Positions 42,885 through 53,456 of a DNA stretch of 64,000 bases are shown piece by piece. The notes under the pieces are model-generated. The model was not told where the DNA came from and searched no databases. It saw only the letters and a program-made list of their open reading frames with translations. Within the stretch, counting starts at the first letter, position 1, and every line of letters begins with the position of its first letter. Location: NCBI RefSeq assembly GCF_042646165.1, contig NZ_JBHRTC010000021.1. One strand, given 5' to 3'. Source of the stretch: Microbaculum marinum (lineage in GTDB: Bacteria; Pseudomonadota; Alphaproteobacteria; Rhizobiales; Tepidamorphaceae). The translations under genes and the position numbers were made by a program.

Positions 42885-43628
42885 ATGGCAGGTCGGCTTG
42901 CCGGCAAGCGCGCATTTGTCACCGGTGCCGGACAGGGTATCGGGCGGGCGATCGCAATTTCCTGCGCGGCCGAAGGCGCCGATGTGCTGGCCGCTAGCCG
43001 CACGGCAGCCAAACTCGCCGATCTTCCCGAAGCCAGTCCCGCCATCCTGCCAGTCGAACTCGACGTGACCGACGGCGAGGCCGTCCGGCGGGCGATTTCC
43101 GACGCGGGGCGGATCGACGTCCTCGTCAATTGCGCGGGCTGGGTGCACGACGGGACCATCCTGGAATGCGACGAGGACGCCTGGGCGCGCAGCCTCGACC
43201 AGAACGTCACCTCGTGCTTCCGGACCATTCGCGCCGTCCTCCCCGCGATGATCGAGAATGGCGGCGGCGCCATCGTCAACGTAGCCTCCGTCGCCTCCAG
43301 CATCACGGGCGTGAACCGGCGTGTCGCCTACGGAGCCAGCAAGGCGGCTCTGATCGGCCTGACGAAGGCGGTCGCGCGCGATACGGTCAGGACGGGCGTG
43401 CGGGTGAACGCGCTGTGCCCGGGAACCACGGATTCCCCCTCGCTGCAGCAGCGGATCGAGGCGACCGACGATCCGGACGCGACGCGCCGGATGTTCATGG
43501 ACCGGCAGCCGGTGGGCCGGCTCGGCACAGCCGAGGAAATGGCATCCGCCGCGGTCTACCTGGCAAGCGACGAGTCTGCCTTCATGACAGGGCAGCTCCT
43601 CGTCGTCGACGGGGGCCAGACCCTATGA
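42885..43628 (+). CDS. SDR-family oxidoreductase, 2-keto-3-deoxy-L-fuconate dehydrogenase-like
   Basis: Short-chain dehydrogenase of 247 residues. FVTGAGQGIGRAIA (cofactor), VELDVTD (adenine-binding Asp), NCAGWVHDGTILECDEDAW, Ser in VASVASSITG, YGASKAALIGL, and QLLVVDGGQTL. The SVASSITGVNRRVAYGASKAA segment and short C-terminus resemble DHRS6/2-keto-3-deoxy-L-fuconate or 3-hydroxybutyrate dehydrogenase-like SDRs; substrate is not certain. The stop overlaps the Ldh start (ATGA), so it is the first gene of an SDR-Ldh-DctPQM operon. Confidence 0.88.
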   Translation: MAGRLAGKRAFVTGAGQGIGRAIAISCAAEGADVLAASRTAAKLADLPEASPAILPVELDVTDGEAVRRAISDAGRIDVLVNCAGWVHDGTILECDEDAWARSLDQNVTSCFRTIRAVLPAMIENGGGAIVNVASVASSITGVNRRVAYGASKAALIGLTKAVARDTVRTGVRVNALCPGTTDSPSLQQRIEATDDPDATRRMFMDRQPVGRLGTAEEMASAAVYLASDESAFMTGQLLVVDGGQTL

Positions 43629-44773
43629 CGGCCATCCCCAAGGATCAGTCCGGCGATGGCGCCCTGAGGGTTTCTGAGGCCGACCTGCACGCCTTCTGCA
43701 GGGCTGCACTTGCCGCCGCAGGCGCCGACGAGGCGACGGTCGACGCAGCGACGCGGGCGATGATGCATGCCTCGAGCCTCGGCGTCGATTCTCACGGCGT
43801 GCGCCTCCTCTCGCACTATGCCGCCGTGCTGATCGCCGGCCGTCTCAATCCGCGTCCTAACATCCGGATCACCTCCGGCTTCGGCGCCGTGGCGACCCTC
43901 GACGCGGATGACGCTCACGGCGCGCTTGCCACATACAAGGCGATGGAGCATGCGATCGGCCTGGCCGGACAGATGGGCATCGGCGCCGTCGCGGTAACGC
44001 GCAGCTCTCATTTCGGACCGGCCGGCGCCTACGCACTGGCCGCCGCCGAGGCCGGGTATATCGGTCTCGCCACCTGCAATGCCGACGCGGTCGTGCGCCT
44101 GCACGACGGCGCGTCCCGCTTCCATGGCACCAACCCGATCGCGTGCGGGGTCCCCGTTCGCGAGGGACGTCCCTGGCTGCTCGACATGGCGACCAGCGCC
44201 ATTCCCTACAACCGCATCAGGCTGTACCGGAGCCTCCGCCAGCCGCTTCCTGCCGGTGTGGCGTCAACTCCGGAAGGACGCGACACGCTGGACGCAGATG
44301 AAGCGGAGATGCTTGCGCCGATCGGCGGGGAATTCGGCTTCAAGGGTGCCGGCCTCGCCGGCCTTCTCGAGATATTCAGTGCCGTTCTCACCGGCGCCAC
44401 ACTCAGTTTCGACCTGCCGCGGATGGCGGGTCCCGACCTGACCACACCTCGCAACCTGGGCGCCTTCGTCATGGCGATCAGGCCGGATGCCTTCGTCGAC
44501 AAGTCGACGTTCGACGAGGGTTTGACGCGCTATCTGGATCGCCTGCGCGCCTCGCCCGCCCGCGACGGCTGCTCCGTCATGGCGCCGGGAGACCGCGAAT
44601 GGGCCGAGGCGGAGCGGCGCGCGGTCCAGGGGATTCCGCTGGATCCGGTGACGATCGCCGATTTCGAACGTCTCGCCGAACGTTTCGACCTGGCCCTGCC
44701 CTTTGCGGCGGGGCAGCTCGGCCGGACGCCTGAAAGTGCAACAAAAAAGCCAACTGAAGGAGACAGCAGATGA
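43625..44773 (+). CDS. malate/L-lactate dehydrogenase family (Ldh_2) oxidoreductase
   Basis: A 382-residue NAD(P)-dependent dehydrogenase of the YlbC/YiaK/DpkA fold, which acts on 2-hydroxy acids, ureidoglycolate or delta1-piperideine-type imines. Typical segments: SLGVDSHGVRLLSHYA (catalytic His), VTRSSHFGPAGAYALAAAEAG, FHGTNPIACGVP, LLDMATSA and GFKGAGLAGLLEIFSAVLTGA. Length is slightly above the usual ~350. Start and stop both overlap neighbours by 4 bases. In the operon with a TRAP transporter it probably performs the first oxidation of the imported hydroxy acid; identity of the acid is unknown. Confidence 0.88.
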   Translation: MTAIPKDQSGDGALRVSEADLHAFCRAALAAAGADEATVDAATRAMMHASSLGVDSHGVRLLSHYAAVLIAGRLNPRPNIRITSGFGAVATLDADDAHGALATYKAMEHAIGLAGQMGIGAVAVTRSSHFGPAGAYALAAAEAGYIGLATCNADAVVRLHDGASRFHGTNPIACGVPVREGRPWLLDMATSAIPYNRIRLYRSLRQPLPAGVASTPEGRDTLDADEAEMLAPIGGEFGFKGAGLAGLLEIFSAVLTGATLSFDLPRMAGPDLTTPRNLGAFVMAIRPDAFVDKSTFDEGLTRYLDRLRASPARDGCSVMAPGDREWAEAERRAVQGIPLDPVTIADFERLAERFDLALPFAAGQLGRTPESATKKPTEGDSR

Positions 44774-45762
44774 AGGGACGGAAAAGCCGATTGATACCGG
44801 GGTGCGTGGCCGCGGGGGCGCTGGCCCTCATGAGCACGACCGCACTGGCGCAGGATACCTACACGCTGCGCTTCAACCACGTGCTCGGCCCCAGCGAGCC
44901 CTACCACCAGGGCTTCACGAACTGGGCGGAACGCGTGGCCGAACGCACCGACGGCGGCCTCAAGATCGAAGTGTTCCACAGCGCCCAGTTGGGCGTCGAG
45001 GAGGACATCATCGAGCAGATCCGGCAGGGCGCCAACATCGGTCAGAACACCGATTCCGCACGCCTGGGCAACTATGTCCCCGGAATTGCCGTGGTCAATG
45101 GGCCCTACTTCGTCTCGTCGATGGAAGAAGCCTTTTCGCTTGCCGATTCCCCGACCATGCAGGAGTGGCAGCAGGAGCTTGCCGAAGAGCACGGCATCAA
45201 GGTCGTCTGCTTCGATTGGGTGCAGGGCTTCCGGCACTTCTTCACCAACACGCCGATCCGGACGCCCGAAGACCTGTCCGGGCAGCGCATCCGCACGCCG
45301 CCCGCGCCGATCTGGCAGGAATCGATCAGGGCCCTGGGCGCCGAGCCGGTGGCGATGAACTTCACCGACATCTATCCGGGCCTGCAGCAGAAGGCCGTGG
45401 ACGGCGCCGAACTGGTCTATCCCAACATCACCGCGGCCAACATGCACGAGGTGCTCGAATACGCCAACGAAACGGGGCACATTCTGCTGGTCAACTTCCA
45501 GGTGGTCAGCTCCGACTGGTTCGACAAACTCCCCGAGGACTACCAGACCGCGCTCGTGGAGGAATGCCGCACCGCCGGACAGGAGACGTCTGCCACGATC
45601 GCAGACGCCGTCGAGAAGGCTAAGGCGACGGTGGCGGAGAGGGGAATGACCATCGTCGACGACGTGGACATGGACGCCTTCCGCCAGGCGGGCGAAAAGG
45701 CTTACGAGGTTCTCGGCCTCACGGACGCCAAGAACAAGGTGCAGGCCGAGCTCGGCAAGTAA
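44770..45762 (+). CDS. TRAP transporter substrate-binding protein (DctP family)
   Basis: Periplasmic solute receptor of 330 residues with signal peptide (cleavage after TALA, ~residue 27). DctP hallmarks: FNHVLGPSEPYHQGFTNWAERVAERTDGGLKIEVF, RTPPAPIWQESIRALGAEPVAM (the conserved Arg that salt-bridges the substrate carboxylate lies in this region), and YPGLQQKAVDGAE. The ligand is thus probably a carboxylate. Its start overlaps the Ldh stop. DctQ and DctM follow. Confidence 0.92.
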   Translation: MKGRKSRLIPGCVAAGALALMSTTALAQDTYTLRFNHVLGPSEPYHQGFTNWAERVAERTDGGLKIEVFHSAQLGVEEDIIEQIRQGANIGQNTDSARLGNYVPGIAVVNGPYFVSSMEEAFSLADSPTMQEWQQELAEEHGIKVVCFDWVQGFRHFFTNTPIRTPEDLSGQRIRTPPAPIWQESIRALGAEPVAMNFTDIYPGLQQKAVDGAELVYPNITAANMHEVLEYANETGHILLVNFQVVSSDWFDKLPEDYQTALVEECRTAGQETSATIADAVEKAKATVAERGMTIVDDVDMDAFRQAGEKAYEVLGLTDAKNKVQAELGK

Positions 45763-45799
45763 GGGGAACTTGCCGGAACCTGACCGGCGGGGACTGCGT

Positions 45800-46294
45800 A
45801 TGCGCGCACTCTATGCTTTCGCCCTGAAAGTCGAGGCGGTCCTCGCCGGAACCTTTTTGCTGCTCATGGTGGCGCTGATCTTCACCGGCGGCGTGGCGCG
45901 GATGCTGCACCATCCGCTCAACTGGACGATCGACCTGTCCACCTGTTTCTTCGCCTGGGCCTGCTTCCTGTGCGCCGACATCGCGTGGCGTCGGGGCGCA
46001 CTGATGACGATAGACATCGTTCCCTCGCTGGCCTCGCCGGGCGTCCGGCGGGCGCTCGTCTACGCCAACCATCTGATCATCGGCGTCTTCCTGGCCTACG
46101 TGATCTATGCAGGCGCGTGGCTGTCCTGGGTCAGCCGTGCCCGCAGCTTTCAGGGTATCCCGGGCGTCAGCTACTCATGGGTCACGATGAGCATCGTCGT
46201 GGGCGGCGCGCTGCTGCTGTTGACGACCGTGCTGAAGGTGCGGACGGCGCTGCGCGAGGACGGCTTGCTCGGCGCATCGCCGACATCGCGGTGA
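45800..46294 (+). CDS. TRAP transporter small permease (DctQ family)
   Basis: A 164-residue four-helix membrane protein (LAGTFLLLMVALIFTGGVARM; DLSTCFFAWACFLCADIAWRRGALMTID; ALVYANHLIIGVFLAYVIYAG; VTMSIVVGGALLLLTTVLK). The WRRG.HM.ID-type loop is typical of DctQ. ATG 45800 was chosen since GGGGA lies 7 bases upstream; TTG at 45770, right after the dctP stop, would add ten residues but has its ribosome-binding site too close. Confidence 0.88.
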   Translation: MRALYAFALKVEAVLAGTFLLLMVALIFTGGVARMLHHPLNWTIDLSTCFFAWACFLCADIAWRRGALMTIDIVPSLASPGVRRALVYANHLIIGVFLAYVIYAGAWLSWVSRARSFQGIPGVSYSWVTMSIVVGGALLLLTTVLKVRTALREDGLLGASPTSR

Positions 46295-46301
46295 CGCGCG
46301 G

Positions 46302-47585
46302 ATGCTGATCGTCACCATCGCTTTCGTGGTTCTGCTCCTGATGGGGATGCCGGTCGCATTCGCCATCGGCATTTCGGGCGCCCTCTTCTTCCTCCAGCAC
46401 CCGGAGCTGCCGTTCACCATCCCTGTTCAGGTAACAGTCTCGCAGACCCAGAACTTCGCCCTCTTGGCGGTCCCGCTTTTCATCATGGCGGGCAACTTCA
46501 TGAACCGGTCGGGGATCACCGATCGGCTGCTGACGCTCGCATCGGTGCTGACCGGGCGGCTGAAGGGCGGGCTTGCACAGGTGTCGCTGGCGCTATCGGC
46601 GCTGATGGGCGGGGTGTCCGGGTCGGCGATCGCCGATGCCGCCATGCAGTCCCGCATGCTCGGCGAGCAGATGGTCGGCCGCGGCTTCACGCGGGGCTTC
46701 ACGGCGGGCGTTCTGTCCTTCGGGGCCGTTCTCACCCCGATCATCCCCCCCGGAATCGGCATGATCCTTTACGGGACCATCGGCCAGGTTTCCATCGGCC
46801 AGCTCTTTGCGGCCGGCTTCGTTCCGGCGGCGCTGCTCTGGCTTGCCCTGTCGGTGTCCGTCTGGTTGACGGCCCGGCGGCGGGGCTACCAGCCCGAACG
46901 GCGGCACGGACCATCGCTGCGGGAGACCGCGACCGCACTGCGCGGAGGTCTCTGGGCGCTGCTGTTCCCGGTGTTCCTGCTGCTCGGCCTGCGGATGGGC
47001 GTGTTCACGCCATCGGAGATAGGAGCCTTCGCCGTCGTCTACGCCGTGTTCATCGGCGTCCTCATCTACCGCGAGATGAAGTCGGAGGGGTTCGTGGCGG
47101 CGCTGGAGGGCAGCCTGGCGGACGTCGGCGCCGTGATGTTCCTGATCGCGCTGTCGGCGATCTTCAGCTACGGCATCGTGCTGGAGCGGGTGCCGGACGT
47201 GGTCTCGGGCTGGATACTCGGCGCAACCGAGAACCTCTATGTGGCGATGGTGCTGATCGCGCTGTTCATCCTGGCGATCGGCTTCTTCATCGATGCCACG
47301 GTCCTGATCATCATGCTGACGCCGATCTTCCTTCCCCTCGTTCGCGAGCTGGGCGGCGACCCGGTACATTTCGGGATCGTGTTCATCGTCGCCGCCACCA
47401 TCGGCAACTTCACGCCTCCGGTGGGAGCGGCGATGTACGCGGTGTGTTCGATCCTGAAATGTCCCGTCGGCGACTACACCCGGGAATCCATGCCCTTGTT
47501 CGTCGCGGTCGCCCTGGTGACGCTCCTGCTGATTTTCGTTCCTCAGATCGTGCTCTTCATTCCCGACCTGCTGTTCGGCAGGTAG
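46302..47585 (+). CDS. TRAP transporter large permease (DctM family)
   Basis: A 427-residue permease of about 12 membrane segments that transports the DctP-delivered acid using a sodium gradient. Family motifs: LLMGMPVAFAIGISGA, NFALLAVPLFIMAGNFMNRSG, GGVSGSAIADAAMQS, ITPIIPPGIG-like LTPIIPPGIGMILYG, and FIDATVLIIMLTPIFLPL ... NFTPPVGAAMY. It ends the operon and converges on the catalase gene. The transported compound is unknown. Confidence 0.93.
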   Translation: MLIVTIAFVVLLLMGMPVAFAIGISGALFFLQHPELPFTIPVQVTVSQTQNFALLAVPLFIMAGNFMNRSGITDRLLTLASVLTGRLKGGLAQVSLALSALMGGVSGSAIADAAMQSRMLGEQMVGRGFTRGFTAGVLSFGAVLTPIIPPGIGMILYGTIGQVSIGQLFAAGFVPAALLWLALSVSVWLTARRRGYQPERRHGPSLRETATALRGGLWALLFPVFLLLGLRMGVFTPSEIGAFAVVYAVFIGVLIYREMKSEGFVAALEGSLADVGAVMFLIALSAIFSYGIVLERVPDVVSGWILGATENLYVAMVLIALFILAIGFFIDATVLIIMLTPIFLPLVRELGGDPVHFGIVFIVAATIGNFTPPVGAAMYAVCSILKCPVGDYTRESMPLFVAVALVTLLLIFVPQIVLFIPDLLFGR

Positions 47586-47600
47586 CGCTGGCTGGGGCGC

Positions 47601-49724
<2,124 letters not shown>

Positions 49725-49789
49725 GAACTGGGTCTCCCGCCGACATACCCGAAGGCGGCCGCTGGGGCGCAGCCGCAAGTTGTCGGAGA

Positions 49790-49814
49790 AACGCGAGAGA
49801 AAGGCAGACGTTCC
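49790..49814 (-). promoter_or_regulatory. EcfG-type general-stress promoter for katE
   Basis: On the minus strand GGAAC (49814-49810) and CGTT (49793-49790) flank exactly 16 bases, matching the EcfG consensus. It would start transcription ~60 bases before the catalase ATG. Confidence 0.78.
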
Positions 49815-49869
49815 ACCCAGGTCGCGGCGGCACGGCGTCCGGTAACGGCGGCGGCGGCAGGCAGGTCGT

Positions 49870-50670
49870 TCAGGTCGACCCTGCAACCGGCTCGAGGTCG
49901 AGCCGCACGATATCGTCCACACCCCGAAGCGCGGCAGGGTACCGTTCCAGAACGAGCGGATCATGGCCCGGCACGATGTGCTGGAGTGAAGTCGCCAGGC
50001 GCCGCATCGTGTCGTAGCTCTGGAGCATGTCGGATGCGCTCTCGAGCACCGGGAAAGGCCGGTACTGCTCGAAATTCGCATAGAAGTGCGAGGCATCCGA
50101 CCCCAGCACCACCCATCCGCGCCGCGTCAGGACACGAATGACCTGAAGCCCCTTGGAGTGGCCTCCGACGCGGTGCACGGTGAGGTTCGGCGCGATCTCC
50201 GAGCTGCCGTCGTGAAAGACGACCCGATCAGCATAAAGCTTGGCCAGCATGTTGGCCACGTCGTCGTAGTCGAACGGATGGCGCAGATACGCATAGCACA
50301 TGCACCGCCCCGTGCAGTAGGCCATCTCGACGTCCTGCAAGTGGTAGCGCGCCTTCGGGAAGAGCTCGTGGTTGCCGCAATGATCGAAATGCATGTGCGA
50401 TAGGATCACGTCCTCGACGGTGTCGGGATCGATGCCGATCATCTTCAGGCCTTCGCCGACCGGACGAAGCAACTCGCGCTGGCGCCTGACGGCCACCTTT
50501 TCGTCGAAGCCGGTATCGAAGATGAACGTGCGCGACTCCCCCACGATCGCCCAGACGAAATAGTCGAGCGGCATCGGGCCGTCATGTGGATCGCCACCGA
50601 CGAAATTGGCGGCCGCATTCCTGTGAAAGTGCCCGTAGCGTATGGCGTAGAGTTCGTAGGTGTCGGACAT
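49870..50670 (-). CDS. MBL-fold lactonase-like hydrolase (AHL lactonase family)
   Basis: A 266-residue zinc hydrolase. ILSHMHFDHCGNHELFP carries HxHxDH; further ligands come from RVGGHSKG, LGSDASHFY and IVPGHDP. It belongs to the family annotated as N-acyl homoserine lactonases, but the setting (SDRs, sugar ABC importer, LacI regulator) makes a sugar-lactone substrate more likely; that is inference. It lies 69 bases downstream of an SDR gene on the same strand and both probably share the promoter with a LacI operator at 51657-51670. Confidence 0.86.
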   Translation of the reverse strand: MSDTYELYAIRYGHFHRNAAANFVGGDPHDGPMPLDYFVWAIVGESRTFIFDTGFDEKVAVRRQRELLRPVGEGLKMIGIDPDTVEDVILSHMHFDHCGNHELFPKARYHLQDVEMAYCTGRCMCYAYLRHPFDYDDVANMLAKLYADRVVFHDGSSEIAPNLTVHRVGGHSKGLQVIRVLTRRGWVVLGSDASHFYANFEQYRPFPVLESASDMLQSYDTMRRLATSLQHIVPGHDPLVLERYPAALRGVDDIVRLDLEPVAGST

Positions 50671-50739
50671 GAAACTCCTCCCCTTGTGAGGCGGTGCCGG
50701 GGCACCCCCGGTACTCGATCGCTGCGGCTGCGGCTGTCC

Positions 50740-51573
50740 TCAACTCGCCAGCCACCCGGCCTCCACCGGAAGCAATGCGCCGGTCATGTCACGGGCGATC
50801 GGCCCGCACAGGAAGACCAGCAGCGTACCCACGCTCTCCGGCGAGACGAATTGCCCACCCGGCTGCTTGCCCGCCAGGAAGGCCCGTTCGGCCGCGGCAC
50901 GGTCGATCCGCTCGTTGTCCATTATCTCGACGACGCGTTCGTCGGTTCCAGGCGTCAGCACCGAACCCGGACAGATGCTGTGGCAGGTGACGTCGCAGTC
51001 GAGGTTCTCCAAGGCCACGCTGCGCGTCAGGCCGAGCAGTGCGGATTTGGTCGTCACGTATCCGACCCGGTCCGGCGTTCCGCGCAGCCCGTAGACCGAG
51101 GTGATGTTGAAGATCCGCCCGAAGTTCCTCTCGCGCATCCCCGGCAGCGTCAGCCGGATGGCATGAAAAGCTGCGGACAGGTTGACGGCCAGCGCTGCGT
51201 CCCACTGCTCGGCGGGAAAGTCGACGATCGGCGCGAAATGGCGCACGACCGCGTTGTTGACGAGAATGTCGATCCCGCCGAGTTCGGCCGTCGCCGCGTC
51301 GACGAGGCGTCGGACACCGCTCTCCCGGGACAGATCCGCCTGCTGATAGACTATCCGGACCCCGGCTTCCTCCGCCAACTCCCGGTACCGGGGCTCAACG
51401 TCGGCAGACGGATCGATGCCGTTGAGCATGAGGTCGCAACCGGCCCGTGCGAGTTCGCCGGCCATCGCCAGGCCGAGGCCGCCGACCGAACCCGTCAGCA
51501 GGGCGCGACGGCCGCTCAACGGTCGACCCGATACCGAAGCGACCATCGCCTCCGGTTCCCCGGCTGCAGTCAT
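50740..51573 (-). CDS. SDR-family oxidoreductase, 3-hydroxybutyrate dehydrogenase-like
   Basis: A 277-residue short-chain dehydrogenase. ALLTGSVGGLGLAMA is the cofactor loop (TGxxxGxG with Ser-Val-Gly), VNNAVVRHFAP the NNAG equivalent, Ser in NITSVYGLRG, YVTTKSALLGL the YxxxK, and CPGSVLTPGTDERV resembles the 3-hydroxybutyrate dehydrogenase PG motif. TTG at 51594 is in frame, but the ATG at 51573 is more natural; a further ATG (MVASVSG) is possible. First gene of the SDR-MBL operon; predicted to oxidise a sugar, polyol or hydroxy acid. Confidence 0.87.
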   Translation of the reverse strand: MTAAGEPEAMVASVSGRPLSGRRALLTGSVGGLGLAMAGELARAGCDLMLNGIDPSADVEPRYRELAEEAGVRIVYQQADLSRESGVRRLVDAATAELGGIDILVNNAVVRHFAPIVDFPAEQWDAALAVNLSAAFHAIRLTLPGMRERNFGRIFNITSVYGLRGTPDRVGYVTTKSALLGLTRSVALENLDCDVTCHSICPGSVLTPGTDERVVEIMDNERIDRAAAERAFLAGKQPGGQFVSPESVGTLLVFLCGPIARDMTGALLPVEAGWLAS

Positions 51574-51656
51574 GATACGACGTCCCGCCCGCAAGTGACC
51601 AAACCCGACGCGCCTCCGCTAGAGGTTCACCGGTCCCGCCGCCCAGCGGCAATTCA

Positions 51657-51708
51657 TGATACCGGTAACAGAGAGTGGAACTATAGTGACCGCCCCAAGC
51701 CGGCGCAA
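51657..51708 (-). promoter_or_regulatory. promoter plus LacI-type operator of the SDR-MBL operon
   Basis: The palindrome TGATACCGGTAACA occupies 51657-51670. Immediately upstream on the minus strand are -10 TATAGT (51685-51680) and -35 TTGCGC (51708-51703) with 17-base spacing, so the operator would cover the transcription start, a classic repression position. Confidence 0.68.
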
Positions 51709-51740
51709 CCGCGTTCAGCTGGTGCAAAAGTGTTGGGAAC

Positions 51741-52781
51741 TCAGGCGCTTTCGCGCTGGATGACCTCGAACTTCAGGTCGACGATGCTGCCTCTGAAATG
51801 TTCCGCGCCGTCCATGATGCGGCTCAGCAGCATGCGTGCGGAGCGCTCGCCGATATCATAGCGCGGCAGCCGCAGGGTCGTCACCGAGGGGGAGAGGTGG
51901 CGCAGCAGTTCGACGTCGTCGAAACTGGCGATGGCGATCCGTCCCGGCACTGCCCAACCGCGCTTCTGGCATTCGAACAGCGCGCCCACCGCCAGAACGT
52001 CGCCGGCGCAGAACAGGGCATCGACCTCCGGCACGCTGTGGACCACACGCGCCACCACCTCCGCGCCGGAACTCAGGCCACGTGACGTTTCGATCACGAG
52101 CCGAGGATCGTAGTCGAGGCCCAGTTGCTCGAGCGCGGCCCGGTAGCCCTTCAGCCTGTCGCGCGAACGGTCGTTGTGGACCGAATATAGACTGGCGAAT
52201 GCGATGTGCTTGTAGCCCAGCCGTCCCAGATGCATGGTCATCGTGTAGGCCGCATCCCAGTTCGAGTAGCTGACCACCATGTCGATGGGCTTTTCCGGAA
52301 TATTGCCGTTCTCGACCACAGGGACACCGGATTTCGCTATCTTGGCAACGGCTTGCGGCGTGTGCTCGGCGCTGTGCAGCACCAGTCCGCTGACCCTGTG
52401 GGTCAGGAACGCGGTAATGAGTTCCTCTTCCTCGTTGGGATCATAACCGGATTCCGCGATCATCAGCTGGAAGCCCGACTGCCGTATGACATCCGACAGG
52501 CCCTTGACGGTCTGCGTGTAGATCGAGTTGTCGATGCTGGGGACGATGAGGCCGATCGTGGTCGACCGGTTCGAGGAGAGGCTGCTCGCCAGGTGGTTCG
52601 GCAGGTAGCCGATTTCCTTCACCGCGCTCAACACGCGCTCGCGCATCTCCTCGGACACCTTGCTGGGCTCGTTCAGGGCCCGCGACACCGTCATGGTGGA
52701 CACGCCGGCCCGCTTGGCGACATCGCGCATCCGGGCACTAGTCGCGAACTGCCCCTTCCGTGTCGAGGATTGCTTGGGCAT
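51741..52781 (-). CDS. LacI-family transcriptional regulator
   Basis: A 346-residue repressor. Residues ~18-70 are the LacI helix-turn-helix plus hinge (MRDVAKRAGVSTMTVSRALN...VSEEMRERVLSAVKEIGYLPNHLASSL), followed by a periplasmic-binding-protein-like sugar domain (TIGLIVPSIDNSIYTQTVKGLSDVIRQSG; DALFCAGDVLAVGAL; IASFDDVELLRHLSPSVTTLRLPRYDIG). The ATG at 52781 follows GGAGG by 8 bases. Four copies of one palindrome surround it, including one in its own upstream region, so it very probably autoregulates and controls all flanking units. The core TGTTACCGGTATCA resembles E. coli GntR/IdnR sites. Confidence 0.92.
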   Translation of the reverse strand: MPKQSSTRKGQFATSARMRDVAKRAGVSTMTVSRALNEPSKVSEEMRERVLSAVKEIGYLPNHLASSLSSNRSTTIGLIVPSIDNSIYTQTVKGLSDVIRQSGFQLMIAESGYDPNEEEELITAFLTHRVSGLVLHSAEHTPQAVAKIAKSGVPVVENGNIPEKPIDMVVSYSNWDAAYTMTMHLGRLGYKHIAFASLYSVHNDRSRDRLKGYRAALEQLGLDYDPRLVIETSRGLSSGAEVVARVVHSVPEVDALFCAGDVLAVGALFECQKRGWAVPGRIAIASFDDVELLRHLSPSVTTLRLPRYDIGERSARMLLSRIMDGAEHFRGSIVDLKFEVIQRESA

Positions 52782-52879
52782 GTCTGTTTCCTCCACCGCA
52801 ATGACCGGTATAGGCGCTTCGACTCGTATCCGACAAGCAGGGCCCGACAAGCAGGGGTCAGGTCGAGGCGCCTAAGATG

Positions 52880-52908
52880 TTGTTACCGGTATCAAAGATA
52901 TCTATAAG
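52880..52908 (+). promoter_or_regulatory. promoter with LacI-type operator upstream of the hypothetical-MBL unit
   Basis: TGTTACCGGTATCA at 52881-52894 overlaps a plus-strand -35 TTGTTA (52880-52885); a -10 TATAAG follows at 52903-52908 with 17-base spacing. The site lies between the LacI gene (-) and the gene at 52951 (+), so it can serve both. Confidence 0.68.
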
Positions 52909-52950
52909 CGGAGCGTACGGGTAGCGGGCCGCAGGACCTGGGAGACACGC

Positions 52951-53430
52951 ATGGAATCGTCAGCCGAGCGCCGCATCGACCCGTCGGTGCTGAGCTACAT
53001 CGAAGCCGCGCAGCCGGTCCAGGAACTGCTGCAGCAGGTGCTCACCCAGGTCGCCGGCTATTCGCTGATGCTGATGACCGGCGGCAAGCCTGCAGCCCGC
53101 CCCGACGGCTCCCTTCTGCTGGCGCGCCAGGCGGCAGGTCGTGCCCATGACGACCTGCTGGCGCTTCCCGTTCCGGCGCTGGCGGCGCATCACCACCACC
53201 ACCTGTCCAGGGCAGCGGAATCGACGCAATGGGCGTTCGCCGCCGCCGACGCCTGCGCCGCGGCGGACGCCAGCGACGGCGAGCGCGACACCCTGTCCCG
53301 CGCGCTCTGGTCCGCGACCGGACACCTGCGGGCAACCGCCCGCCTATTGCCCGGTTTCGAAATGGTCGATTTCGGGCAGGCATGCTGCGCCGCCCATGCG
53401 CACGCCGCGACCGCGGCGACGCCCCGCTAA
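52951..53430 (+). CDS. hypothetical protein in the LacI-controlled cluster
   Basis: Not recognised. A 159-residue, Ala-rich, probably all-helical soluble protein with a run of five histidines near the middle (LAAHHHHHLSRAAE) and a Cys-Cys-Ala-Ala-His-Ala-His cluster near the C-terminus that could bind metal. No signal peptide or membrane helix. It is the first gene downstream of a LacI-type operator and precedes an MBL lactonase-like gene by 26 bases, so it belongs to the same metabolic unit. A helper or regulatory role would be a guess. Confidence 0.62.
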   Translation: MESSAERRIDPSVLSYIEAAQPVQELLQQVLTQVAGYSLMLMTGGKPAARPDGSLLLARQAAGRAHDDLLALPVPALAAHHHHHLSRAAESTQWAFAAADACAAADASDGERDTLSRALWSATGHLRATARLLPGFEMVDFGQACCAAHAHAATAATPR

Positions 53431-53456
53431 GAACATACGCACCTCCGGAGGAACAC

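Noticed and set aside
52801..52812. ACCGGTATA just upstream of the lacI start as an extra operator
   Set aside because: One half-site plus core only; the left arm (TGTT/TGAT) is absent.
53175..53205. Run of five histidines as a cloning tag
   Set aside because: It lies inside a natural reading frame encoded by consecutive CAC/CAT codons with no vector sequence around it.
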